Counted from the first letter of the stretch, positions 29,895 to 40,421 are shown. The stretch: 64,000 bases of DNA from Cymbomonas tetramitiformis (GCA_001247695.2 LGRX02030346.1:1-64000); one strand, 5' to 3'. Numbers and translations are program-made. The notes: a model not told the origin generated them from the letters alone.

Positions 29895-30158
29895 TGATGA
29901 AGAGGATGATCCAAGCATATATATATAAGTGACGGATGAATATATATATGCAAACAGGCACAGAAAAGCACAGTGAAGCAGTGCTCAAGACGGTGATAGC
30001 ATAAAACTGGAGAGATAGTCTTACTGGGAGGCTATCTAGGAAGGCAGCTAGGTCACGGTCACTGCCGATGACACTGTCACAGGTGACACACACAGCGAGG
30101 GGTGAAGCTAGGAGAAGGCAGGCCCCCATACAGTGGGGGGGGAGTGTCTTCCCCGTGA
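29895..30158 (-). repeat. LTR of element A (5' LTR on the minus strand)
   Basis: 264 bp. The inner flank gives the GGTTATCG primer-site-like motif on the minus strand. The outer flank is the second CAAAG duplication, after which the interrupted ORF resumes. Confidence 0.88.
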
Positions 30159-30684
30159 CAAAGTTACTATTGAAGACCCCAAACTTGCGAACATAGTTCC
30201 CTTGGTCCTAGAGTGTAGACCCGAGAGTATTTGTGACTACATAGATTTCTTTTATGGAACTCGTGCTTCTTCGGTAGTAGGCAAAGAGATTCGTGAGAAA
30301 CTCGTTGCACATGAGGCGAATGAGGCGAACGTTTTGCAACATGCCGCACTTGACAAGCTGATACAAGTTGTAGCTGCCCAAGGGTTGGACGTTTCTTCAT
30401 TGTTGCAACAGAAAGCAGCGTTAGGAACACACGCGCCAACTCCTGCTATCCCAGTCGCATCTGCGGTTCCTGATATCGCATCTGCTGCACCAGTCCCCAA
30501 CCTTATCGACGTGGACTCACCTGCTCCTCCTGGGGCGAGCGCATCCAAGGGTCCAGTGGAAACTGTATCTGCACTCCTGGGTTTCGCGAACAAGCGCCAA
30601 AAACACTACTGGAAATGACTATACGCAGCTAACGGAAAGGCTGCGGTAGGCACACGGAAAACAGTTTGGACAAAGCTCAAGATG

Positions 30685-30866
30685 TGCTGGAACAGTCACA
30701 CCGCTTGCTTTGTGACTCTTCCTATAGTAGTGTGTATGGCTGTCACCCGAACCCGAACCCTAACTGTTTATGCCCGTTATATCGGGTTAACTTATCAACT
30801 TTATCACATTTTGAGAAAACCGATCACTGAGTGAATATATCCCGACTCCTAGGGGTATATCCAACA
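30685..30866 (+). repeat. 5' LTR of element B
   Basis: 182 bp, containing ACCCGAACCCGAACCCTAAC, a telomere-like string that is a normal part of the LTR and present in both copies. Confidence 0.88.
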
Positions 30867-31259
30867 GGTTTGGCCCCACGCACTCTTTATTCGGACACTG
30901 CGAATTTTAGCCATGTCTGGCTAAACAGCGACGCTTGAGATGGAGTGAGGGGCTCCACTAGAGGCGCGGCGGAGCGGTATGGCCTAGCTGATGCCTGGTT
31001 GATTGGACTTACGGGGGGGCTTGTGCACGAGGCGGACTCATTTTCCTCGCTTCGCGTTGGTCGACGTTGGGAATTTTGGTCGGATCCGACACCACTTTCC
31101 TTGGCCGCGTCACTCTGCATCCACATGCACGTGGGGAAATTTTTACGCCACGGCTTTCCCTTGCTTTCCTCGACAACCGCATTACGACTTTTGGCCGCCG
31201 CTCCTTCCGCACCTCGTCCCATTTTCCCTCACTTCGTCTCTACAGTCTCTTTTACCACC

Positions 31260-33507
31260 ATGGTTGCGACTAGGTTGACCTCGAGTATGGCGTCTCGCCG
31301 ACGCTCCTTAGCTACAATTTTCGACTCCGCCGCCGCACGTAATTCCGTCACGCCGGCTACGCCGGCACCTGCTGGTGTTCCGACTGCGAACTCCGCCCAA
31401 GCTGTTTTCTTGGCGGGTGTTCGCTCGCTCACCCGTGAACGGTTCGACGAGAGCGTGGCGAAGCACGTGATCCGGAAGTGTTTCCGTGAGAAACATGACC
31501 GTTTTACGGGAACGGAATCCAACGCGCAGGTGCTTCTTTCCAAGCTGGTGCCTGCTCTCCAGGAGACGTTCGAGGCGCAGGACGCCTTATTTGCGCCACT
31601 CTTCGACTTGGAGGACTCCACGTTGGCCATCCGCCCCGAGGCCAACAAGCTTCTTTTTTCGACGCTCGAGCTCATCGTGTGTCCCGCCTCTCCGGCGGGT
31701 GACTGGCTCGAGGCTTCCGCGACGTTGCACCCGATGGACGGCAAGCGAGCCCTTCTGGATGGAGCTCGCGCGGCGGCTGCTGGACTCCGGTGCACCCTTT
31801 CAGGGGACATCGGACCTCCTTGGCGTCCGCTTCAAGGCCTACACCGACCCGTCCGAGTCCATCACGGATTTCAACGCGGCCTTGCGGTCCGCCAAGAGGC
31901 GCAACACCCTCGACGATGACGAGGTGAAGGAGTTGTTCCTCGCGGCGCTGGATCCTGGATTCTACGCGCCGGTGGTGTCGAGGCTCTTCACGCACCAGCA
32001 GCGGGCGGCCGTGGACCTCCTCACCATTCAGCAACAATAGGTCCTCGAGTGCTACGCCCGACACGTCGCAGCCGGTACGCACACTGCCTCGTTCACCCTG
32101 TCCGCAGCGGCCGTGGCCACTGACGGCGACACCTCGCAGCTGTCCGACCTCACGGCCATCATCCTCGACGTGAAGCGGCAGCTGAAGGTCTTCACGGACA
32201 AGGTCAACGGGCGGGGTTTTACCCCGCGAGCGGACAAGAACAAAATCGGCAACGGGGGAGGCGCCTCCGGTGTTCGTTTTGCGGCAGGTGACCTCCCGAC
32301 GGGGGGAAACTGGCCGCAGTCGCAGGCGAGGAAGCGCGTTGCTTTTCACAAGGACAACGGTGACTTCATCCCGTTCTGCCAGAATTCGACGTGCAAGAAG
32401 GACGAGATGCGTCACTGGCACCGCGACTGCCCGAACGGCGGCAAGCACGGCGCTGGGGGAAGCTTCCACAGCTTCTCCCTCGGTGACATCGAGAACGACT
32501 TACTGGCGGAGCAGTTTCAGGCGGCCATGGACGAGCACGACGGCGAGCGGTTCGATGCGCTCTGCCTTCTAGCGGGAGGTAAGCCGGAGATGCTCGACGG
32601 CGTTTCGGCGTGTGCCTTCGGGATCGAGCCGGAGCGGGAGAACGGTGCGTTGCAGGACTTCCTACCCTACTGCCAGCCTGCCACCCACATGGGGGGCTTC
32701 ACAGTGGGTGGTGTGGCAGAAGGCATCTCGGCTGCCGCCTGCACGCATGTCCGCGAGGACGCACCGCCGGCGCCACCGCCGGCGGCAATCGAGCATGTTT
32801 ACCCGGACGAGTCGGAGGCGTCCGACGCCGGTGACGTGATGCCGGTGGACCCCATGCACGCGCACGAGCCCGACCTCTGCTTTGCGGACCGGATCGCGAG
32901 GATGGGGGGACTCTCGATCACAGCTGAGGGCAAGGACTTGGCGATGCGGTACATGCACGCCGAGTCGGAGACCGACTCTTGCGACGGCGACGTGGACGAC
33001 TCTGCAGCTAGGTGTGACCCTATTGACGGTGAGGATGCGGTCCCGCAGCCTCCAGCATCTCGTCGGGGATGCGGTGCACCGCCTTGGGGGTGTGCCCGCT
33101 CTTCGGCAATTACGGTGATGCTTTGTGCATTCTTCTGTGTGTGCGCCACCGCGACGCCACTCACAGCTGCCGCTCCTGGCGGGGCGTGTGCACCGGACCA
33201 CACCGGCCTGGGGGTCGGTGGTGCTGCTGAGGCGACCACTGGCGGGCCTTCATTACTCTCTGCGGCCGGCACCGTGCTCGGCAAGGCCTTCACGATGCGC
33301 CGATCGGGCTTTACATCCCGGTACACCCGCCACCTCCTCCGCTGTATCGGACCCCACCGCCGTCACCGGACTACTCACCGGGCCCGACTACAGACGAGGA
33401 GGAGGGGGAGAATCCCTCGCACGACGATCGAGACTTTTCAGATTTCTTCTGGAGCTCTGCGAATGATTCAGACACGGCATCGACAACGTCAATTCACGGC
33501 ACCATGA
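31260..33507 (+). pseudogene. Gag-like protein of element B, multiple lesions
   Basis: Homologous to the element D protein: SRRRSLATIFDSAAARNSVTP matches its N-terminus, followed by a helical capsid-like part. Lesions are a one-base frameshift near 31757 (after DGKRALL), an in-frame TAG at 32038 and a further likely shift near 33300, where the coding-like frame changes to an acidic Pro/Ser-rich tail. The zinc knuckle CQNSTCKKDEMRHWHRDC has the same C-x4-C-x6-H-x4-C spacing as element D. A hydrophobic segment SSAITVMLCAFFCVCATATP lies at the same relative place as in D. The frame from 32113 to 33507 is long and GC-rich. The element must have relied on enzymes from another element. Confidence 0.7.
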
Positions 33508-33769
33508 CTGTGCTGCGGGCTGGCACAGCAGTGCCACCGTCAACTAGTGGCTAGCAAGTTAATCATGCCGCTCCTGCACAGTGAAATTGACAGTAGCTGT
33601 ATGTGCAGAGGGGTCCGATCACGGGCCGGATTTCGGATTTGCAACTCTTGACTGGGAACAGCCCTGCCAGAAAGGACAGGCCTTCCCTTAGAACTCAGTT
33701 TCCACCGCTCTAGATGGTGTTTGTTCACAGGTTTCACCTTCGGCTAGCCAGTCACCACACTAGGTGGTG

Positions 33770-33951
33770 TGCTGGAACAGTCACACCGCTTGCTTTGTGA
33801 CTCTTCCTATAGTAGTATGTATGACTGTCACCCGAACCCGAATCCTAACTGTTTATGCCCGTTATATCGGGTTAACTTATCAACTTTATCACATTCTGAG
33901 AAAACCGATCACTGAGTGAATATATCCCGAGTCCTAGGGGTATATCCAACA
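33770..33951 (+). repeat. 3' LTR of element B
   Basis: 182 bp, preceded by the purine-rich AGGTGGTG and followed by the second AGATG duplication and the remainder of the element E LTR. Confidence 0.88.
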
Positions 33952-34085
33952 AGATGATTATTCAGATAGCATAATATAGCAGTGAGTGGCTTGCGAGCTG
34001 TGAGACACGGTGTCACGAGTGTGATATACCAGAACTGTCATATCAGATTGTCATACTGTGACAGTCCGATAAGCAGATTCTAGCA

Positions 34086-35440
34086 CACCACCTCACACGA
34101 GGTGACACCATGTTCACAGCACACCACCTAAACTGCGGGATCCCTAGTTACTGCTACTAGGACCCAAAGTTTAATAACAGTGTAACATGGCCAGCAGAAT
34201 AATGAAAAACTGCTAAGTTAAGCTAGAGGGGTTGACCCCATGCTAGGCGGATACTACTGCACGATGCTAGCTAAAAGATTGCTGTTCATCCCGCTCCTCT
34301 GAGACCGCATTACGCCCCTTCGCTTCAGGCAGCCCATTCTTCCTCTCAGTACTGTCAGCTAGTGGTCAGCAGCGGTCAAAGATGCCGCCTGTCTGCTCGC
34401 AGAAATAGATGAATCGCCGAGTAAAAGAACCTGCCTGTCGGTTTAGAATGGACGTTGATTGCGAACTGAGAAAATAGGTCTTAACTGCTTGAAAAGTTCG
34501 GCTTACGAAGTCCAACTGCCCGCTAGTGGTCAAGTCTCATCTCGAGAAAACATCGGACCAGATTTCTGCCTCAGCTAGTGGTCGAAACAACGTCATGATC
34601 GCCCTGCCTGTCTGCTCAGAACACGCGGAAGAAAAATTCGGAACGCAGCTTAGGGTTCCCGTCAGAAGAAGATAAGAAAGAACACGCCGTCAGCATTCGT
34701 CGTAGTAAACCTCACGAGAAACAACTCGCTGCCAATAAAACTCTGCACACTGATACACGAACATAATCAACCAGTGAAAGATCGTTGAAGTCAACGTCCA
34801 CGGAATACAGCCCATCAAGCACGAAGCACCACCACCTAATGAGAGTTGTGGTGTCGCGCCAAGGACAAAATGAATAATCTCCGTTGTTATAAAAGTTTCT
34901 AAAATGCGAACGTGCCGTACTGCAACGCGCTCAAGACAAATAACGAAAAATGTCCGGAGCGTTCCAAAGTACGGCTCGAATATCATAATTTTGGCCGCGA
35001 GACGTGAAAAGTAGCTTGGTTGGGCCAAAGAATAGACCCCAAGCACCACCAATCCCAACGGTAATAAGCTGCCCGATCACAAAATGCTGGCGGGAACGAG
35101 GCCCCAAGCCCGCAATGTAAATATCGAAAATGCCCGGAGCGCGTCCATTCCGTTGAGAGCTGAGAAGGCACGACAACGAAAATACGCAAGGGGACATCGA
35201 GCAACCCAGCAAAATAAGATACCGCCAAGAGATAAGAAAACTGAGAGTTTAAATCCGTAAACTCACGACAAAACCCTCGTCGTTGCCCATCTCCATCACG
35301 TGTGCGCAACCAGATAGCGCAAGTCAATTCCGTCGAAAGAGTGCGGGGGGGAACAACCCCCCCCCGATCAGAACGCTAAAATCCTACAACAATAAGAACA
35401 TAAATTAAGCAGTAGGAAAGCGTAAGGTTAGCCCATAACC
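34086..35440 (-). other. Internal region of element E
   Basis: No Gag or Pol coding region. Three or four AGCTAGTGGTC / CGCTAGTGGTC motifs are spread over 34370-34590. A frame of about 120 codons (34690-35058, minus) is open but composition and neighbours do not support it. The end near 35350 has a G/C homopolymer pair (GGGGGG, CCCCCCC). Confidence 0.5.
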
Positions 35441-35647
35441 TACTGGAAATGACTAAACGCAGCTAACGGTAAGGCTGCGGTAGGCACACGGAAAACAGTT
35501 TGGACAAAGCTCAAGATGATTATTCAGATAGCATAATATAGCAGTGAGTGGCTTGCGAGCTGTGAGACACGGTGTCACGAGTGTGATATACCAGAACTGT
35601 CATATCAGATTGTCATACTGTGACAGTCCGATAAGCAGATTCTAGCA
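35441..35647 (-). repeat. LTR of element E (5' LTR on the minus strand)
   Basis: Intact 207-bp copy. It serves as the undisturbed reference that shows where element B inserted in the other LTR. Confidence 0.88.
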
Positions 35648-35661
35648 AACACTCTTCTTAA

Positions 35662-35980
35662 GGTATGTCGTATGTGAGTTCGAATCTTTCTTTGTTTTCA
35701 TAATCACGTATCGCATTTTAGTAGTTGCCTTTGCTTGCTTGTGTTCCCCTTTCGCATTTTCGTTTCGTAGTTTCGTTTCGGACGTTTTAGGGTTTGCATA
35801 TCTTCGCTATTGAACGTGTATGTTTATTTATTTCGCAATTTAGCTTTCCCTTTCGCATTTTAGTCTCGCACTCACTTGTACGCTATTTTCCCTTTCGCAT
35901 TTTAGCTTTACAATAACATTCGTTTAATGTTGTATGTTTACATTAACATTCGTTTGGTGTTTGCTTGTCGCTTGTGCAGT
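35662..35980. other. Spacer between two plus-strand ORFs, possible intron
   Basis: Begins AAG|GTATGT and ends TTGTGCAG|T, close to consensus splice sites, directly between the stop of the interrupted ORF and the ATG at 35981. T-rich with repeated TTTCGCATTTT. It may be an intron of a shared transcript or a promoter region. Confidence 0.35.
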
Positions 35981-36658
35981 ATGAGCGACTCAGAGGATGC
36001 GCCAGCGGATGACGGCACGCTCAAGTGGTTCAAGGAGCACGGCAGCTGGATTGACGCTAGGGAGTTTTGGTGGCATGTCGAAGACCTCAACAACAAGACA
36101 AAGAACTTGGGCAGCAACACTCGCACTGCTTTTCGCTCTGCGGATTCCGAGATTCGCGAGGAGCTCTCTGCCCTTCGTGCTCAGGTGGCGGAGTTGGCTG
36201 CTAATGCACCTGCGGTAGGCATGCAACGTACTGGCTCGTCTAGTGCTAAGTATGCACACGAGGTGCAAGCTTTGCGTGGCGAATTGGCTCACACCAAGGT
36301 TGACTTTGAGGAGAAGCTAGGTTTCTTGACTGCTGAGCTGGTGGCGGAGAATGCGACGATGCGAGCGGCTGAGGAGTCACGTGCCCCTTCTTCTGTTGCT
36401 CCGGAGGTGGCTCGATTGCGGGCTATTTCTCGTGCTCAGCTGGACCAATTCGATGCGCAAGCTATCCTGAACGTCAACGCCCCTATGACTGAAGAGGGTG
36501 CGTTTGAACTTGCTGTTTTCCGCAAGCTTGTGCAGCGTAGGTTCATTCGCCAGGGTACCCAAGGCATGTATGTGTGCTTGCCTCAATCCGAGGGTGCGCA
36601 AGCCGACCAGCGCAACGAGATGCGCCGTGACAGTTCAGCCGCATCTTCTGACTTGTAG
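35981..36658 (+). CDS. Coiled-coil protein of unknown function
   Basis: 225 residues from ATG 35981 (MSDSEDAPADDGTLKWFKEH), intact. An acidic N-terminus precedes a Trp-rich stretch (WIDAREFWWHVEDLNN). Two heptad-like helical regions follow (about 55-80, EIREELSALRAQVAEL, and 95-135, EVQALRGELAHTK), then a C-terminal globular part with AVFRKLVQRRFIRQGTQGMY. I recognise no family. It lies immediately downstream of the ORF broken by elements A and E, on the same strand, so the two may have been partners in one host or viral unit. The sequence is more GC-rich than the PLV genes, which speaks against PLV origin. Confidence 0.6.
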   Translation: MSDSEDAPADDGTLKWFKEHGSWIDAREFWWHVEDLNNKTKNLGSNTRTAFRSADSEIREELSALRAQVAELAANAPAVGMQRTGSSSAKYAHEVQALRGELAHTKVDFEEKLGFLTAELVAENATMRAAEESRAPSSVAPEVARLRAISRAQLDQFDAQAILNVNAPMTEEGAFELAVFRKLVQRRFIRQGTQGMYVCLPQSEGAQADQRNEMRRDSSAASSDL

Positions 36659-36949
36659 AATTCGTCTTCCGAATGTGAACCGCAATAGTAGAGGTGCCTA
36701 GAGTTTGGTATAACTTCTCCGCCCATATGGGCTTAAGTTAATATGTCACAGCACTTGAAATTGTTTGTGTGCTTGCCTTGCTTGTATGCCTTGCGTGCTT
36801 ACCTTGCTCATCCGAGAATCCGAACTCGTCATCCGAGCATACCAACTCGAGCATCCGAACGTCAAACTTAGCATATATCACTTGCATATCACTCATACAA
36901 CTTATCATAACTTATCTTAACTCGATACGCAAACTTTAGTTAGCTCAAA

Positions 36950-37652
36950 ACACACATACACATCATACCGTCAAGAAACCCTATTATATATTTAGTTTTT
37001 CGTACATAACTTTTTGTATACTTGACCAAATCAAAAAGTCTTTGGTGTTCCAAATAGGTCTTTTATAGACGAAGACACCAATATATTGTTTGTTGTGATA
37101 GGATAAGTAAAACCCATAATCTGATATCATTTTCTATTGCGTATTGAAATAACCGAAAATAATAGGGTTTCTTGATATGTGAATGACTTTTGAAATACTT
37201 GGACGTTTGCAATAAAAAAAAACCACAAATAGGTCTTTCATAGACGAACACATCGATATATTGTTTGTCATTATCGGAGCAATATATCGTGAAATATGAT
37301 ACCCATTTCTCGCAGCTATATGATAACGAACCGACAACTGATTTTTTTACTTGCTAATATCGTTTGACTCGCGGGGCCTTTTCGGAAAAAATCTTGAAAT
37401 ATCAATAAACCTTTCCTAGACGAACATTTTGATACCTCATTTGTTGTTATAGATGCAATAGATCAAAAATGACATCATTTTTTGCGAATTTGCCACTTTT
37501 CGCAGAGCGTACACATTTTTATCAACTTTTAAAATACTTATCTTTTCCGGGTTAAAATTGGTGAGCTAAGAGGACTCGTCTAAACTTAAAATTTGGTATC
37601 TTATTTGTTGGCATAGGCGCAATATTCCGTAAATGAGAGCAATATTTGTAAT
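36950..37652. repeat. Degenerate tandem repeat of about 190 bp
   Basis: Three to four diverged copies of a unit with AATAGGTCTTTTATAGACGA followed by ATATATTGTTTGT and a late ATTTTTTTTATCAACTTTTAA-type end. The unit continues at 39335-39545 on the other side of element F. No coding region; 36659-36950 also shows none. Confidence 0.7.
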
Positions 37653-37657
37653 ATGAC

Positions 37658-37957
37658 TCATGAGAAACCCGAAATAAACTAGCTATATGAGGGGGGGAAA
37701 GAAGGCGGTACGATAGCTGCCATAAGGCAGCAGCTGAAGGACAATGGTTGCGGATAATATTACCAGAGTAAGGGCTGGCGGCTTGCGCCGCCAAGTTATT
37801 ACGAAGGGAAGATTGTCTGTGAGGGGCGCGTGTCGCAATGTCATCATCATAACGTGTGACACTGCGACCGCAACTACGATGCTTCAGGTTGAGTGACACA
37901 AGGACTCACCTACTACTAGATACTACTATAGGGTACCTAATATTGTACTCTACGTGA
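37658..37957 (-). repeat. LTR of element F (3' LTR on the minus strand)
   Basis: 300 bp, inserted within the degenerate 190-bp repeat. Confidence 0.88.
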
Positions 37958-39029
37958 CACTACCTGACTACGAAGTGGTCACTAAAGATGAAGCACTACC
38001 CATTCAATGGAAGGGTACACTACGGTATGCATGCTAGAAAATACGTCTAGGGCACTACCGATTTACGTACAAAAAACACACTCAGCAAATTACCTCTAAG
38101 GCACTACCAAGTAAAGTGCTTCTAAGCACTACCTACGAAAGGGATCGCGACGTGATCGTAGAATGTTGAAAATGTTAATTGTCGTTCTTAAAGATAATTT
38201 CAGGTCCCTCGAAGATCATCACACGCCATGGGGACGTGGAGAAGGGTCAAAACTGAAAACTGGCCTTGGCAGATCGCGCGAAGTCATTTGGCTGCAAAAT
38301 GTCGACGATGCCCACACTTAACACGTCGAATTTTCTTGAAATTGAGGCCGTTGAGGAACAGCTTTTGAGGGGTTAGGCTGTTCAGGTTAGTGTCGATGAA
38401 TCCCAACTTCCAGAGGGGTAGAGAGGAGAGAAGGGTCGACGAACGCGATGGGGCTGTAAATCTGGCCAGAAAATCTGCCAAATGGCTGATTAGTAAAGAT
38501 TAACGTAAAGGTCGAAGTTCTTGAAGTAAAGATGCCCGGTCGACGGGTTGCTACTTCCCAGAAGTCCATTGTCCAACATAAAAATACGGCTGCCTCTAAA
38601 AACCTCGAAGGTGGCAAAATCGACAGTCGATGGCGAATAGGGTTGGCACTACCAATTTTCAGGATCTGAAGTAGGGGGACGATCAGAAAACAGGTAGAGA
38701 GCGGACAGCGCGGCTGAATTCAGCGCGAACTCGAAGTTGATGCTGCGTGAGAAGCCAGGGATGCGGCTTAAATTTGAGTGCCAAAAGTGGGGTCACAACT
38801 CCCACTTAAGGCTAAGAAATTCCGGGGACACCAAATCCCGAAATAACTGTGACTACTGGGGTCACCACTCCCCAGAAGTCGCTGTAGGAGGTTGCAGCGG
38901 CCGAAAAGGGCAAGAGGACGCGTGGAGCCGTGCCGGCTGTAAGATGAAGCTAGAAAAAGGGGAAGATCTCAAGATTTCGCGAATCAGAATCCGAAAAATA
39001 CAGGGGAAGCGTAAGCGAGGCCCATAACC

Positions 39030-39329
39030 TCATGAGAAACCCGAAATAAACTAGCTATATGAGGGGGGGAAAGAAGGCGGTACGACAGCTGCCATAAGGC
39101 AGCAGCTGAAGGACAATGGTTGCGGATAATATTACCAGAGTAAGGGCTGGCGGCTTGCGCCGCCAAGTTATTACGAAGGGAAGATTGTCTGTGAGGGGCG
39201 CGTGTCGCAATGTCATCATCATAACGTGTGACACTGCGACCGCAACTACGATGCTTCAGGTTGAGTGACACAAGGAGTCACCTACTACTAGATACTACTA
39301 TAGGGTACCTAATATTGTACTCTACGTGA
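39030..39329 (-). repeat. LTR of element F (5' LTR on the minus strand)
   Basis: 300 bp; differs from the other copy at GGTACGACAGC/GGTACGATAGC and at one position near the end. Confidence 0.88.
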
Positions 39330-39334
39330 ATGAC

Positions 39335-39545
39335 ATCGGTTTCGCTTACACAATGCATTTTCGCTAACTTTTGATGCACTTAATATTTCGGGATAAAATT
39401 TGGTGTATGAAGAGATCTTGCATAGACAAACATATGGATATGTCATTTGTTAGCGTAGGCGCAATATTCCGTAAATGAGAGCAATATTTGTAATCGGACA
39501 TCGATTTCGTAGGCAAAATGCATATCTCAAAATCAAATATACCTA
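39335..39545. repeat. Degenerate 190-bp repeat, continuation
   Basis: Contains GCGCAATATTCCGTAAATGA as at 37619, with the same following ATTTGTAAT, so the two sides of element F belong to one tandem array. Confidence 0.7.
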
Positions 39546-39562
39546 ATGTGTGCACTACTATC

Positions 39563-40279
39563 CTATTGAGCTTCGGCGTGCGCTTTTGCGATTTCAAAAT
39601 ATGTAATATCTTTTTCAATACCTATGTATCTTCGTTTATTATCTACGCACACTTTTGCTGAACTACCTGTCCCCATACACGGGTCTAGAACGAGGTCATT
39701 TTCATTTGAATATGTGCGCACTATATGTTGCATAATATCATAAGGCTTTGCAGTTGGGTGAGTGGACTTATGATTACTTTTATTGATATGTATAACCGAC
39801 CGAGGAAACCGCTTTCCGTCTTCGTTTTCGGTATATATTCTTGGAGACTTTCCAGAATATAACTCTGTGCGTCGACCTGGCGCTCTTATGTAAGGCTCGC
39901 CATCACTTTTTTGTGGATTATATATTGTTCGCCCTTTTGCAAATATGTATATCATTTCGTGTGCTCTTAGCTCTTGATGATTAGCGTGATAGAACAAAGT
40001 CGACATCGATTTGACATAGCACAAGTCACGGCGGAAATATGCTTTATTGCTTGATATTAGTTCGTGTCCAAAGCGGGTAGTGCAGAAGAATATATATGCA
40101 GTTTTCGGTTTTCCAATTCTTTTTAATTCTACCCATAGTCTTTTCAAATCGATTTTATCGTTATCAAATTTACAAGCGGTTTGATTATATGGCAAATCGA
40201 GAATTACTAAATCGACCGAGCTTGCTTCAACGTTCGGAAATATATCAAAACAATTAGCGTGGAACAATTGGATAGTCAT
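39563..40279 (-). CDS. DNA N6-adenine (or N4-cytosine) methyltransferase
   Basis: 238 residues from ATG 40279 (MTIQLFHANCFDIF); an earlier ATG at 40345 would add a hydrophobic stretch that I consider untranslated. The catalytic motif IV is DLPYNQT (D-x-P-Y) near residue 35. The AdoMet-binding motif LDPCMGTGSSAKVC lies near 205, followed by RRYIGIEKD. Motif IV before motif I is the beta-class order. HPTAKPYDIMQHIVRTYS precedes motif I, as in many phage and bacterial enzymes. It would methylate viral DNA. The frame is intact. It is followed upstream by inverted-repeat module 6 and so belongs to the PLV lineage, perhaps a second, mostly lost, copy. Confidence 0.88.
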   Translation of the reverse strand: MTIQLFHANCFDIFPNVEASSVDLVILDLPYNQTACKFDNDKIDLKRLWVELKRIGKPKTAYIFFCTTRFGHELISSNKAYFRRDLCYVKSMSTLFYHANHQELRAHEMIYIFAKGRTIYNPQKSDGEPYIRAPGRRTELYSGKSPRIYTENEDGKRFPRSVIHINKSNHKSTHPTAKPYDIMQHIVRTYSNENDLVLDPCMGTGSSAKVCVDNKRRYIGIEKDITYFEIAKAHAEAQ

Positions 40280-40421
40280 AATATAAGGAAATAAATAAAT
40301 ACCGAAAATGTGCGTAAAATGACGGTGAATATGCTGCGTGGTCAAAACAAATCATTAGTGTGTGATTTACTTATCATTTACTTACATCTTCTTACATCTT
40401 CTTACTTTCCCATTTTTCATA

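Larger units (their letters stand above)
27572..30158 (-). mobile_element. LTR element A (gag-only)
   Basis: LTRs 27572-27834 and 29895-30158 (263/264 bp) start TGATGAAGAGG and end TTCCCCGTGA, with target duplication CAAAG (27567-27571 and 30159-30163). On the minus strand the 5' LTR is followed by GGTTATCGACCCACTTACG, and the 3' LTR is preceded by CGGGGTGAGGTGGTG. It carries one Gag-like gene in two frames. LTRs differ at several positions, so this insertion is older than element D. Confidence 0.9.
30685..33951 (+). mobile_element. LTR element B (gag-only), nested in an LTR of element E
   Basis: LTRs 30685-30866 and 33770-33951 (182 bp, about five differences) start TGCTGGAACAG and end ATATCCAACA; target duplication AGATG (30680-30684 and 33952-33956). 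The 5' LTR is followed by GGTTTGGCCCCAC and the 3' LTR is preceded by ACTAGGTGGTG. This is the only gag-only element here with its gene on the plus strand. Confidence 0.9.
30607..35647 (-). mobile_element. LTR element E, no gag, itself split by element B
   Basis: Right LTR 35441-35647 (207 bp). The left LTR is 30607-30684 plus 33957-34085, split by element B. Ends are TACTGGAAATG and GATTCTAGCA; target duplication AACAC (30602-30606 and 35648-35652). Minus-strand signals are GGTTATGGGCTAACC after the 5' LTR and GTGAGGTGGTG before the 3' LTR. The internal 34086-35440 has no Gag frame. It does share AGCTAGTGGTC and CGTTGATTGCGAACTGAG blocks with element G, of which E looks like a deletion derivative. 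Confidence 0.88.
27331..35661 (+). pseudogene. Small ORF of unknown function broken by two LTR insertions
   Basis: Three plus-strand pieces form one frame: 27331-27571, 30164-30606 and 35653-35661. The first ends at the CAAAG duplication of element A and the second resumes directly after it; the second ends at the AACAC duplication of element E and the last codons follow there. Removing each element with one TSD copy keeps the frame open, about 230 residues. The N-terminus is charged and coiled-coil-like (KEEVNRLRQKVKEPN). The middle holds CDYIDFFYGTRASSVVGKEI, and an Ala/Pro-rich linker precedes a C-terminal ALLGFANKRQKH. I know no such family. Preservation of the frame across two insertions indicates a real gene, possibly paired with the gene at 35981. 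Confidence 0.6.
37658..39329 (-). mobile_element. LTR element F, non-coding
   Basis: LTRs 37658-37957 and 39030-39329 (300 bp, two visible differences) start TCATGAGAAAC and end CTCTACGTGA, with target duplication ATGAC (37653-37657 and 39330-39334). Minus-strand signals are GGTTATGGGCCTCGC after the 5' LTR and CAGGTAGTG before the 3' LTR. The 1.07-kb interior has no gene, as in terminal-repeat retrotransposons in miniature. Confidence 0.9.

Noticed and set aside
34690..35212. Minus-strand frames of 90-120 codons inside element E
   Set aside because: Overlapping frames of similar length, no conserved motif, and no counterpart in element G at this position.
35670..35690. GAGTTCGAATC, resembling a tRNA T-loop
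   Set aside because: No matching D-arm, anticodon arm or acceptor stem upstream, even after removing the inserted LTR element.
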